In this document: piece after piece, positions 18,364 to 32,277 of the stretch
How the letters are laid out: each line of letters opens with the position of its first letter
Position numbering within the stretch: the first letter of the stretch is position 1
Source of the DNA: Citrobacter sp. wls619
Lineage (GTDB): Bacteria; Pseudomonadota; Gammaproteobacteria; Enterobacterales; Enterobacteriaceae
DNA: 64,000 bases
Direction of reading: 5' to 3'
NCBI RefSeq assembly: GCF_005281345.1
Contig: NZ_SZXJ01000005.1
Location: 319-64,318 of the forward strand
Made by a program: the position numbers and the translations under genes
The notes under the pieces: generated by a model
Told to the model about the DNA's origin: nothing
Database searches by the model: none
Seen by the model: the letters and a program-made list of their open reading frames with translations, nothing else

Positions 18364-20023
18364 CACGTTTTCTCCCCCGCCAGCCGCTGAGCAGCGCACC
18401 AAATACCATCAGCAGCCCTCCCCCCCAAATCCAGCGCACGCCGCTTTGCACATACAGGCGCATGGCATAACGATCTTGTCCGGTTTTTTCGCCCATTACC
18501 GCATACCAGTCATGCAGCAAATTCCAGCGGATACCCGGCTCCATCATTTGCTGGCGACGCGCGGCATAGAAGCGCCGTTCGGGTTGAAGACTGCCGATAC
18601 GTTTCTCATCCTGCCACAGCGTGATCAGTGCTTTTTCACTGGTGTAATTTCCTTTTGCTTCCAGGTCGAGGCGCTCAAAACGGAAGTGATAACCTGCCAG
18701 CTCAACCTGCTGGCCCGGACTCAGATTCAGGCTAATCTCCTGACGACTACCGCTGGAAAAGACGATCCCCGCCGCGAAAATCAGTACCCCACTGTGCGCT
18801 AACAGGGCCGGAAGCTGGCTTCGCAGCGATCCTTTCCAGCTTCTGATAGTTGCGATAACGATGACCGCCAGCATCAACAGCCCAAACGGCAACGTGGCGC
18901 GGTTAAAGTACGGCGCGCCAACCGAGAGTCGCCCCCAGCCAAACAGACCGTAAATCATGGGATAGAGCGTGCCGATCAGCACAATCAGTAGCACCGCACA
19001 AAAAAGTAATAACGCGACCAGAATGAGCATCTCGCGTGACCAACCGCCAAAACGCGCATTCTGCCGGACTTGCTGGCCCCGCCAGGCGTATAGCCCGAGC
19101 GACGCCAGACTCAACACGGTAAACAGCGCAAACAGCGGCGCGGCGCGGACATTATCCAGCGCGAAAGCGTGTACCGAAACGAGTATGCCGGAACGCACAA
19201 TCAGCGTCCCCAGCAGCGATAAAATCAGCGTGACGATCGCCAGCAGCAGCGACCAGTGGCGGAAGATTCCGCGCTGGCGCGTGATATACAGGCTATGCAG
19301 CAACGCGCTGGCGGAAAGCCAGGGTAATAAGGAGGCATTTTCAACCGGGTCCCAGAACCACCAGCCGCCCCAGCCCAGCTCGCAATAGGCCCACCAGGAG
19401 CCGAGGATAATCCCCAGCGTCAGCGCGCACCAGCCGGGCAACGCCCAGCGCCAGCACACCCAGGCACCTTGCGCATTAAAGTCACCGCGCAGCAGCGAGG
19501 CCAGCGCCACGCCTGCCGCCACCATCAAACCACCGTAACCCAGATACAGTAGCGGTGGATGGAGGATTAACCCGAGATGTTGCAGCATCGGGTTAAGGTC
19601 GCGCCCTTCAATGGCTGGCGGGAAGATACGCACGAATGGATCGGACCATACCACCACAAACAGCAGCAGCAGGGCCGTTATCATTGAAAGGACGCTGAGC
19701 GTCAGCGGAAACAGCGCGTCGGTATCACGCCGATAGCGAAGAGCAAACAGTGCGCTCCAGCCGGAAAGAAACAGCACCCACAGCAGCAATGAACCTTCAT
19801 GACCGCCCCATACCGCCGCCAGTTTTAATCCCCACGGCAGCAGGCTGTAGCTGTGCTGAGCAACGTAGACCACCGAAAAATCGCTGGTCAAAAAGCAGAA
19901 TACCAGAATGGCAAAAGCCAGCAGCAGCAGGGTAAATTGCGCCCACGTACCCACGCTTGCCAGGCGCATCACCCCTTGCCAGCGCAGGCGGACACCCACC
20001 AACACGGCAAGCGGGGTCAACAC
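18356..20023 (-). CDS. nrfE: Heme lyase membrane subunit NrfE (CcmF-like)
   Basis: This polytopic membrane protein of the heme-handling CcmF/CcmC family carries the tryptophan-rich heme motif GGWWFWDPVENASLLPWL and the preceding WGGHEGSLLLW. It is specialised for attaching the active-site heme of NrfA. The start shown is GTG at 20023 (555 residues), but it would cut into a hydrophobic helix. The frame is open back to a TGA at 20089-20087 and includes DVLLPEAGFLALLLSLGVN. An AAGG site just after the nrfD stop would suit a CTG at 20083, giving about 575 residues. The start is therefore uncertain. The stop overlaps nrfF. Confidence 0.88.
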   Translation of the reverse strand: MLTPLAVLVGVRLRWQGVMRLASVGTWAQFTLLLLAFAILVFCFLTSDFSVVYVAQHSYSLLPWGLKLAAVWGGHEGSLLLWVLFLSGWSALFALRYRRDTDALFPLTLSVLSMITALLLLFVVVWSDPFVRIFPPAIEGRDLNPMLQHLGLILHPPLLYLGYGGLMVAAGVALASLLRGDFNAQGAWVCWRWALPGWCALTLGIILGSWWAYCELGWGGWWFWDPVENASLLPWLSASALLHSLYITRQRGIFRHWSLLLAIVTLILSLLGTLIVRSGILVSVHAFALDNVRAAPLFALFTVLSLASLGLYAWRGQQVRQNARFGGWSREMLILVALLLFCAVLLIVLIGTLYPMIYGLFGWGRLSVGAPYFNRATLPFGLLMLAVIVIATIRSWKGSLRSQLPALLAHSGVLIFAAGIVFSSGSRQEISLNLSPGQQVELAGYHFRFERLDLEAKGNYTSEKALITLWQDEKRIGSLQPERRFYAARRQQMMEPGIRWNLLHDWYAVMGEKTGQDRYAMRLYVQSGVRWIWGGGLLMVFGALLSGWRGRKRDA

Positions 20024-20091
20024 GTTGACCCCGAGGCTTAATAACAGCGCCAGAAAACCGGCTTCAGGAAGGAGAACGTCCAGATATCACC

Positions 20092-21048
20092 TTACGCAAC
20101 GGTTAGCTGACCCGCATAGAGTATAAAAAAGCGCAGCAGCAGTACGCCGGTCAGGCTGGCGCCGCAGACTGCCAGCACGCCATGAAACGTCGAACTGCGG
20201 TTGGCCCAGGGTTTTAGCAGCATCGGTAGTATCAGCCCAAGCCCAGCCACGCCAAGCCAGAACCACCAGGTCCAGAAACCGCCGCCCAGTGCCGCCGCCA
20301 GCGCGCGCATTTTGCCGTCATCGCCCAGCGCCAGCCCGACAAAGAAAGCCGCCAGCAGGAAGATTTCCAGCCACACCACCGGCGTTTCCATACGGTGGAC
20401 AAAGTGCGCTTCGGTGCTGTGCGGGTTGCTACGATGGCGTAACGCCATGGCGATCAGCGCCACCGCTGCCCCGGAGGAGATCCCGGAGAACAGGAACAGC
20501 ACCGGCAGGATCGGGTTATTCAGGAACGGGTAGGATTTCAACGCCGACAGCAAGAACCCGGTGTACGCCCCGAGCAGTACAGCCAGCACCAGCATCACCG
20601 TTTCAAGCATCCGGTGGAACGGTGCGATCAACGCCAGCAGTTTCGGCACGATGCTCAGGCGTGGAATGAAGCGCTGTTGTAAGGCAATCACCTCTTTTTC
20701 AAAGATTTTTGCCAACCACAGCGCCAACACCACCATGTACAATTGAAACAGCATGACCCCCATCGACATCACTGACGTGAAGCTGTAGTGGAACATCAGC
20801 TTCCAGAAAGTCCATGGACGCGTCAGGTGGAATACCAGGATCAGCAGACCAAGAATAATGGCTCCCGGACCCAGTACCAGCGTGGTACGCAGTAACGTGC
20901 TGTCGGCACCGCCCGCTTCCGGGTGCAGCCGTCGTAACAATACCGACAGCGTCACCAGCCCGGCAGAGATACCTATCAGAAACAGATAGATGGCAATGGG
21001 CCAGTCCCACACCAGTGATTCAAAATGAAATGCAGAAGCGGGTGTCAT
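20092..21048 (-). CDS. nrfD: NrfD membrane quinol-oxidising subunit
   Basis: This 318-residue integral membrane protein of the NrfD/PsrC family has eight or so hydrophobic helices. With NrfC it is thought to oxidise menaquinol and pass electrons to NrfB. It is the same length as E. coli NrfD. It overlaps nrfC by 4 bases and is followed closely by nrfE. Confidence 0.95.
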   Translation of the reverse strand: MTPASAFHFESLVWDWPIAIYLFLIGISAGLVTLSVLLRRLHPEAGGADSTLLRTTLVLGPGAIILGLLILVFHLTRPWTFWKLMFHYSFTSVMSMGVMLFQLYMVVLALWLAKIFEKEVIALQQRFIPRLSIVPKLLALIAPFHRMLETVMLVLAVLLGAYTGFLLSALKSYPFLNNPILPVLFLFSGISSGAAVALIAMALRHRSNPHSTEAHFVHRMETPVVWLEIFLLAAFFVGLALGDDGKMRALAAALGGGFWTWWFWLGVAGLGLILPMLLKPWANRSSTFHGVLAVCGASLTGVLLLRFFILYAGQLTVA

Positions 21049-21716
21049 TGGCTCACCTCCCCATATTTAAAGGGAACGCGGTAGACCTTCGGTTTCGTGC
21101 CCAGCGCCAGCTTGTAACGGTAGGTATTTTTCTGGTGCAACAACCGCGAGATTTCGCTGTTGGGGTCGTCCAGATTACCAAACGTCAGCGCTTTCGTCGG
21201 ACATGACTCCACGCAGGCGGGCTGCTTGCCCGCTTTCAGGTTGGTTTTGCGGCAAAAATCGCATTTATCCGCCGTCTTGCTGACCGGATGAATAAAGCGC
21301 ACGCGATATGGACAGGCGGCGATGCAATACTGGCAACCGACGCACAAATCCGGGTTCACATCCACAATGCCGCTGGCGGCATCGCGGTACGATGCCCCCG
21401 TCGGGCAGACGTCAACGCAGGGCGCGTGATCGCAGTGCTGGCACGAGTGACGGAAGAAACGATACTTCACATCGGGAAACGCCCCCAGCGGTTCACTGCG
21501 AATGATCGTCAGACGCGAGACGCCTTCCGGTACGCTGTTAACTTCCCGACAGGCATCCATGCACGCGGTACAGCCGATGCATAATGACTCATCATGTACC
21601 ATGCCGTAACGCACGCCATTAATGTTTAACGTCTTCGCTACGACGCGTCCCGCCGTCCCGCTAACAGCCACCAGCGCGCTGACGCCGGTGATAAACTGGC
21701 GACGAGAGCAACTCAT
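21045..21716 (-). CDS. nrfC: NrfC periplasmic 4[4Fe-4S] ferredoxin-type subunit
   Basis: This 223-residue protein, equal in length to E. coli NrfC, has a twin-arginine signal ([19 protein letters not shown]) and four ferredoxin cysteine clusters ([41 protein letters not shown] with CVESCP). It relays electrons from the NrfD quinol site to the pentahaem NrfB. It overlaps nrfB and nrfD by 4 bases each. Confidence 0.96.
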   Translation of the reverse strand: MSCSRRQFITGVSALVAVSGTAGRVVAKTLNINGVRYGMVHDESLCIGCTACMDACREVNSVPEGVSRLTIIRSEPLGAFPDVKYRFFRHSCQHCDHAPCVDVCPTGASYRDAASGIVDVNPDLCVGCQYCIAACPYRVRFIHPVSKTADKCDFCRKTNLKAGKQPACVESCPTKALTFGNLDDPNSEISRLLHQKNTYRYKLALGTKPKVYRVPFKYGEVSQ

Positions 21717-22285
21717 GGATGCTCCTTAAGCAAGGGAATAGACGCTGGGTTAAAGTTTGGATTGTTACGCTGATCGCTGTGGCAATCGACGCAAATCTTG
21801 ATCCGTCCTTTATCGCTTAGCGTCTGCATCGTGTCTTGCTTCGGATGCAGTGAGTGACAGCTGGCGCACGCTACTTTCGTCACGTGAACATCGTGCGGCC
21901 AGAACGCTTTTTGCAACTGCTCAGGCAGGTGACAGGACATACAGACGCTGTTCTGCTGCTCCACGTTGTACATCGGCTCGTTAAAGCGCATCACATCCTT
22001 CACCCCTTCACGGTGGTTTGGCGATGGCTGGCCGTGACAGTTGGTGCAGGTAACCGGCAGTTTATTATTTGGGTTGATGACTTCTGCATGTTTACCATGC
22101 ATGCCTTCGGTATCCGGCTTGTGACAATCGAGGCACGCCGCATCCGGATTACGCTGTTGGGTGACCGTCCAGCGTTGATCTGACTCCTGCGGGGTTGGCG
22201 TGGCGGTTATCCCGCTCAGGCTCCAGAACAGACCTGACGCCAGCACCCCAGCAGTTAATAACGAACGTAATACGCTCATATTCAC
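21713..22285 (-). CDS. nrfB: NrfB pentahaem cytochrome c
   Basis: This 190-residue secreted protein has a signal peptide and five CxxCH haem motifs (CLDCH, CTNCH, CMSCH, CASCH, CVDCH). It is the small electron carrier that feeds the NrfA dimer. It lies 38 bases downstream of nrfA and overlaps nrfC by 4 bases. Confidence 0.96.
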   Translation of the reverse strand: MNMSVLRSLLTAGVLASGLFWSLSGITATPTPQESDQRWTVTQQRNPDAACLDCHKPDTEGMHGKHAEVINPNNKLPVTCTNCHGQPSPNHREGVKDVMRFNEPMYNVEQQNSVCMSCHLPEQLQKAFWPHDVHVTKVACASCHSLHPKQDTMQTLSDKGRIKICVDCHSDQRNNPNFNPASIPLLKEHP

Positions 22286-22323
22286 TCCGTTGAGTTATCC
22301 GCCCCTTGCGAGGCGGAATGGGG

Positions 22324-23784
<1,461 letters not shown>

Positions 23785-23861
23785 TTATCTGCAATGGCGG
23801 TTCTTTTATTGTTTTCCATAACAGCAACCACACAATACTGTCATGACATTGCTCCACCCTA

Positions 23862-23937
23862 TTTGTAACAAGAAACCACACAAGAAATGTTGTTTTTAAT
23901 CAATTGTAAGTGTATGTAAAATACCACTTTAGAGTTA
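23862..23937 (-). promoter_or_regulatory. nrfA promoter with FNR and NarL/NarP sites
   Basis: On the minus strand a -10 box TACAAA (23867-23862) predicts a start near 23855. An FNR-like site TTGTTTTTAATCAA (23890-23903, consensus TTGAT-N4-ATCAA) is centred 41.5 bases upstream of that point. A 7-2-7 NarL/NarP site TACCACT-TT-AGAGTTA (23922-23937) is centred 74.5 bases upstream. These are the positions known for E. coli nrfA, which supports anaerobic induction modulated by nitrate and nitrite. The start itself is inferred from the spacing. Confidence 0.82.
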
Positions 23938-24094
23938 TTTACCCCCTCTAACCCCTCACTCTTTTGTCTATACCCGACACAGATCACCTTTTCAAAACTC
24001 TCTATATAACCGCATGTTATCGCGAGGTTTAATCAATTTTTGCTAGTTCTCTTCAAAATTCAGCTTGCCGCTAATTTGCACAATTCGGTTATTG

Positions 24095-24165
24095 CGTGAT
24101 CTGCCGCCCAAATACTAAACAAAACTCGCAAAGCCCCTACATTTAACGTTTGTGCGACATATTAT
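24095..24165 (+). promoter_or_regulatory. acs promoter with CRP site
   Basis: A -10 box TATTAT (24160-24165) predicts a start near 24172. A degenerate CRP half site CGTGA with its partner is centred near 24102.5, which is 69.5 bases upstream, the position of the proximal CRP site at E. coli acsP2. A second, weak match occurs near 24049.5, as expected for the distal site. The similarity in spacing is the main evidence. Confidence 0.6.
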
Positions 24166-24192
24166 TAACATCCTACAAGGAGAACAAAAGCC

Positions 24193-26151
<1,959 letters not shown>

Positions 26152-26165
26152 CAAAGTCCTGAAAA

Positions 26166-26204
26166 TGCCGGATAAGACGCGAAAGCGTCTTATCCGGCCT
26201 ACAA
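26166..26204. repeat. REP hairpin between acs and yjcH
   Basis: A nearly perfect hairpin, TGCCGGATAAGACGC and GCGTCTTATCCGGC, lies within the operon. It may stabilise the upstream acs message. Confidence 0.88.
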
Positions 26205-26342
26205 ATCTGACCCTACCCTCTCTTCATCCGGGAGGGAAATATAAAAAACCTCCCCCAAAGGATTTCGCGTTGCAGGGCTGCGACAGCAGTCAGGTCATGC
26301 CTGCTGCGCGAAAGACGAAGGGGACCTCTGGAGAGCTCTGTG

Positions 26343-28303
<1,961 letters not shown>

Positions 28304-28621
28304 TCTCTCCCCCTCTTCCCCGGCCACTTTGGCCGGGGTCCTTAAATCCAAACGAGAAAATACACTTCAAATATTCACCTAAACTAGCAATCTTGTCGCC
28401 TCATTATATAACGATTTATCGTTAGGGTTCAGGGCGGCAGTTACTAGCGTATCCATACGACTTTTAGCGAGGGCATTAATATCATTCATTGATATAACCT
28501 TATTAATAATTGTATCAGTCAGTTATGGTACTCCCTGGAGGGCGTGCAATAACGCACCTTAAAAAGACGTCTCCACCAGGTCTACATTGAACTGGTGAGC
28601 CCTAGTATTTTATGCGATTGA
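28304..28621. other. Junction between actP and the accessory chaperone operon
   Basis: Past the GC-rich hairpin at 28318-28338 the sequence becomes AT-rich and non-coding. A short imperfect repeat pair (CCACCAGGT ... ACTGGTGAG, 28573-28599) is visible. It could be an insertion scar or the terminator of the operon entering from the right, but no known insertion-sequence end was recognised. Confidence 0.35.
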
Positions 28622-29041
28622 TTATAAAAGCACCGGGATTAATTTATTCCTTGCATACTGAATACAGCGAATGATTTCAGGAAGAAGATCAATCAAATAC
28701 TCATCATAATCATCACTCTCACCAAGAGGAAGATTAATTTTATATGTATAGGAAAAAACATTATTCTCAGAAGACAGGCCGATAATACCTCCGTTGGTCG
28801 CATCCCAAAGGTGGTTTATCTTCAGTAATGCAATCAGGGTGGCAACATTTTCTGTAGATGTATATTCCGCTACATCTGCCTGAATATAAATCTCGGAGCT
28901 ATCTTTCTCATCAAAAAAATAGAATGTAATATCATCAATTTCGAGAGTATACTGACCCGTTTCAGATTCGATAAATTCGGGAAAACCATATGCCCGAAAC
29001 AGGCATTCAAGTAAAAGAACTGTGTTAGTACTCGAATTCAT
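28622..29041 (-). CDS. CesT/SycE-like type III secretion chaperone (second of two)
   Basis: This 139-residue acidic protein is the third gene of the operon. The start at 29041 (MNSSTNTVLLLECLF) has AAGGAA seven bases before it; the open frame upstream of it lies inside the preceding gene. The pattern is that of the CesT family: an N-terminal leucine-rich helix, beta strands YTLEIDDITFYFFDE and IYIQADVAEY, then LIALLKINHLWDATNGGIIGLS, a strand VFSYTYKINLP and a final amphipathic helix. Such proteins dimerise and hold effectors for export. The fold is inferred by eye; identity is low. It lies 10 bases after the first chaperone gene. Confidence 0.7.
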   Translation of the reverse strand: MNSSTNTVLLLECLFRAYGFPEFIESETGQYTLEIDDITFYFFDEKDSSEIYIQADVAEYTSTENVATLIALLKINHLWDATNGGIIGLSSENNVFSYTYKINLPLGESDDYDEYLIDLLPEIIRCIQYARNKLIPVLL

Positions 29042-29051
29042 GGCATTTCCT

Positions 29052-29498
29052 TTAATAGTCAGTGATTGTAGTGCCGCTTTGTACGACCAGTCTGGACTTG
29101 CATACAAGCGCGACTTGATAGAGGCAAGCAATCTTTTGAGCAAAGAGCTCTGGCGTTTGTTGTAAAGGGTCCAGACGCAGGCTCAAACAGATAAACCCGG
29201 TTTTATCATCAAATCCGAAGATACCTCCTGCCGTATTGGACCAGGCATGATTATCCTTTAGTAGTTGAATGAGTAAATCACAGGACACTTCGTCATTATT
29301 CTCGGGCAGAGGAGCAATATGTGCGATACATATCACCTCACGCTGGCAATTTTCATCCTCATCACTGAGGATGAATGAAAATAACATCTCCGATAACAAT
29401 ACAAAAGAACATCCATTTTTATCCAGAGTAAAAACTTTTCCGCCAGTATATTGGCTAAGGCCTTCCAGTAACATATTAGTGTTGTTTATATATTTCAT
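29052..29498 (-). CDS. CesT/SycE-like type III secretion chaperone (first of two)
   Basis: This 148-residue acidic protein, centrally placed in the operon, starts 6 bases after the large gene's stop (AAGGTGAATTAAATG). The alternating pattern is typical of CesT: LLEGLSQYTG, VFTLDKNGCSFVLL, LFSFILSDED, EVICIAHIAPLP, LLIQLLKDNHAWSNTAGGIFGFD, TGFICLSLRLDP and a closing helix FAQKIACLYQVALVCKSRL. The stretch LLKDN-W-T-GGIFGFD is the best family signature here. It should bind and present an effector, most likely the neighbouring 711-residue protein. Confidence 0.75.
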   Translation of the reverse strand: MKYINNTNMLLEGLSQYTGGKVFTLDKNGCSFVLLSEMLFSFILSDEDENCQREVICIAHIAPLPENNDEVSCDLLIQLLKDNHAWSNTAGGIFGFDDKTGFICLSLRLDPLQQTPELFAQKIACLYQVALVCKSRLVVQSGTTITDY

Positions 29499-29503
29499 TT
29501 AAT

Positions 29504-31639
29504 TCACCTTGAATAACATGCGCTGAATTTAAAATCATCGTGGAATTCATACACAGCATCATAAACAAACGCAGTGATTGATCCCGTGGCATTATCCATG
29601 TTAAATCTCATTAATAACGTAAATGAAACATAGTTATTATCAATGCGCTGACCGGTAGGTGGCATATCCATGCCGTTGTTCGAAAAGATCTTGCCAGTAA
29701 AATAAGGGCATGAACCCACAAGGTCAACGACAGTTTCCAAATTGGAACAGGAGTGCGGCACAACAGTGAACGCATATTCCGTTCTGTCTGAAACGCCCAC
29801 ATTGATATGTTCTTTTATTTTATCAAAATCGATTTCACTCGTTTCACCCTTAAGAAAATCCCGATTCCCAGATATCATAAGCCCAATGTCTGTTAGAGGG
29901 TGTATAGATGTCTGATCACATGAAGAAGCAATGGCCATAGATAGTTTAGATAGGTGCTCAGTATGCTGTTCAATATCAGGATATACAGAGGTTATAGATT
30001 TTGATATGAATTTTGTAATTTCTTCGATGATGACTTGGTTTTGTAAATAGCCATTTTTAACACCGTTCTCACCATCCAGAATCCTTTTTCTTTCTGCTAC
30101 CTTTGTCTCTAAAGGTATGTCGTTGTGGTTCTCTACGGCTAATAACGCCTGTAATTTTGCTGTAACACCTTGAGGAATCCTCTCCCCCCCCACTGTTGCT
30201 GACTCTATGAGTCGTTCAAGGCCAACGGTGGATAATAGAGAATTATAAATTTCGGAACCAGTGACGCCTCTGCTGAGCAACTTCTTAGTAGATTCATCTA
30301 ATTCTTCGATTGAAATTGAATCTTGTGTGCTCTTTATTTTTAGCAATCTCATAAAGTCGCCAACTACAGCACTGTTATTCAGACAATACTGAACATTCTT
30401 CATATCATCTGATAACTTGGGATTCATTGAACCTTTTACATAATTGCGAAAAAAATCCTGAAGTTCTAAATTATCATTTAATGCGTCTTTTGGAAAAAAA
30501 TAGATTGGCTCGTCATTTGTAATGATTATTTCATTGCCAATCCTCAGACGACTATTATCGCGTAGTTGTAATTTCTCTTGCATCTCAGATACGGCAGATA
30601 GAAACTTTTCTAAATCGTCTCTGCGACTATCGTCGCTCTCTGACCTTAGCTGTGTGTTAACGTCACTCTCCATCTTGGTTAAATCTTCGATCATATTTTT
30701 AATGCCGCCCGTAGTGGAGAGCGTTGCGGGAGAAAGTAATTCATCAGCCGATAATTCTTTATATGAAGCACAAATACCGATATATTTTTCCTTTAATTCA
30801 GGAGGAATCCTCTCCCTATTATCGACACCACCATCGCTTTTTACCCTGCCAAACTTCTGCTCCAATAATGTAGGAATGAACGTTATTCCATGCCTAATTT
30901 TATCGCTTATCCGAGGGCAACCATGCCCTTCCATTTTAATAAACAACATATTTTTACCGGGAATACCATTGGGCATAGCATCACTTTTTTCCGGCATCCT
31001 GGCAAACAGCACTGTCTTACGACCATTTGGTAAGAATATATCTTTTTGGTCAACATCTAAGCCCTGTGAATCATACTCTTTTCCGGCATTTTTAAATTCT
31101 TTAAGATGTCTTGACTTTCTTGAATAACTACCAACTTCACGCAAAAAACTTTCTATGTTATGGTTTTTATCTTCAATACTGAAAGCACCCACTTTGAAAC
31201 TTTGCGGACCACTTTCTACCATCCCTGCAGAAACTGACACTTTATCAGATGCCCGCGCCTGTAAATACCACATTAAGTTAGCAACATTATCCTCAGTCGA
31301 TTCTACATCACTATCAGTTATCAGTTTTCTATATACCTCCTCACCTTTTTTACACATTAAAATAATATCATCATTATTTACTTTGGACTTTACAGGTAAT
31401 TTAACATTCCTTCCATGTAGATTAAAATCAACGGATTGAGAACCATTTTCTCTGTGTGTTGTATGCTTTGTACTGGTGACTGTCGGCTGGACTGCATTGG
31501 GTAATATATGTGGATCCGCCACAATCGCCCCCTGTTGTGTGACTGGAGCAGTCCGTGCCTCAAGATGCCGCTTCTCTGCATGAACAGGATGACGGATGTG
31601 CTGGATGGCGTTGTGAATGACGCACTTTAGTGAATCCAT
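29504..31639 (-). CDS. 711-residue protein of unknown function, candidate type III secreted effector
   Basis: I do not recognise this protein. It is the first gene of a three-gene operon followed directly by two chaperone-like genes, which is the usual layout for a type III effector. The first 65 residues are polar, rich in Ser/Thr/His/Gln and lack a hydrophobic signal, as expected for a secretion and chaperone-binding region. No membrane helix is evident. Possible landmarks are KMEGHGCPRISDKIRHG (about residues 235-251), a charged, probably helical stretch near 320-360, and a C-terminal beta-rich part (VSFTLLMRFNMDNATG, TAFVYDAVYEFHDDFKF). The gene is strikingly AT-rich compared with its neighbours. 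Ribosome site AAGGA precedes the ATG. No SopB-like CX5R or kinase motif was found. Confidence 0.72.
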   Translation of the reverse strand: MDSLKCVIHNAIQHIRHPVHAEKRHLEARTAPVTQQGAIVADPHILPNAVQPTVTSTKHTTHRENGSQSVDFNLHGRNVKLPVKSKVNNDDIILMCKKGEEVYRKLITDSDVESTEDNVANLMWYLQARASDKVSVSAGMVESGPQSFKVGAFSIEDKNHNIESFLREVGSYSRKSRHLKEFKNAGKEYDSQGLDVDQKDIFLPNGRKTVLFARMPEKSDAMPNGIPGKNMLFIKMEGHGCPRISDKIRHGITFIPTLLEQKFGRVKSDGGVDNRERIPPELKEKYIGICASYKELSADELLSPATLSTTGGIKNMIEDLTKMESDVNTQLRSESDDSRRDDLEKFLSAVSEMQEKLQLRDNSRLRIGNEIIITNDEPIYFFPKDALNDNLELQDFFRNYVKGSMNPKLSDDMKNVQYCLNNSAVVGDFMRLLKIKSTQDSISIEELDESTKKLLSRGVTGSEIYNSLLSTVGLERLIESATVGGERIPQGVTAKLQALLAVENHNDIPLETKVAERKRILDGENGVKNGYLQNQVIIEEITKFISKSITSVYPDIEQHTEHLSKLSMAIASSCDQTSIHPLTDIGLMISGNRDFLKGETSEIDFDKIKEHINVGVSDRTEYAFTVVPHSCSNLETVVDLVGSCPYFTGKIFSNNGMDMPPTGQRIDNNYVSFTLLMRFNMDNATGSITAFVYDAVYEFHDDFKFSACYSR

Positions 31640-31873
31640 TGGATGTCCTTATAAAATAGAGTGCCTGCGTAAACGTTTAAAATAAGCCGAGATTACACGA
31701 GACAGGATGATGAAACTTTCAAAAAGTGCTTCATTTTTATATTTAGCACATGGTAAATGTGAGGAATGAATATTAGGGTTCCTTAACAAATTAATTTTTA
31801 TTATTAATGAGCCGTTCCTTACGCCGTCACCCTGGCGCGACAAATTAATGCATCGCCCACCCAAGAGAAGATA
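31640..31873. other. Upstream region of the accessory effector operon
   Basis: This AT-rich region is expected to hold the promoter for the leftward operon. No recognised binding site for a known virulence regulator was seen. Confidence 0.35.
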
Positions 31874-32220
31874 TTGTGCAAATTTACTACTCAATTCATT
31901 TTTCTGCGCAATAGCGTCCAGAGCGGACGGGCACTACGTGCTCACGGCTATGCGCATCCGCTTGCGCTGCATATGGCCGAAAATCCTCCGCTTAACACAC
32001 TCTACCTGGATGCCATGGGAAGGTTTGACGTAGTCTTTAACGGCAGCGAAAGCCGCCTGGAAATGATAATCGTTGAGAAATCCTACAGGAGAGCGGGACA
32101 GCGAAGGCTGTTACGGCGATGCTGGCCGATCCGTTGCCGCGCGCCGCCGGCCATCGCGTCGGCGCCATATCGATTTTGACCGGTATCGCCGGGAATATTT
32201 CAATGCAGCAATAACAGCCG
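31874..32220 (+). pseudogene. Degraded gene fragment
   Basis: One frame reads GRALRAHGYAHPLALHMAENPPLNTLYLDAMGRFDVVFNG (split here by the source organism's normal residues) up to about 32085. The protein-like reading then appears to continue in another frame as KAVTAMLADPLPRAAGHRVG and ILTGIAGNISMQQ, ending near 32215. Its GC-rich, gene-like composition differs from the AT-rich operon to its left. The family is not identified. I infer a truncated and frameshifted remnant at the edge of the insertion. Confidence 0.45.
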
Positions 32221-32277
32221 GTGAATTTTAAAAGAGTTTGTGCTGATTTCACGCTTGAAATAGCACACAGCCGCTGG

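Noticed and set aside
28304-28621. Insertion-sequence remnant beside actP
   Set aside because: Only short imperfect repeats are visible; no transposase fragment or known terminal repeat could be recognised.
29504-31639. SopB/IpgD-type phosphatase identity for the 711-residue protein
   Set aside because: A short IRHG resemblance was noticed but there is no CX5R active site and no wider similarity.
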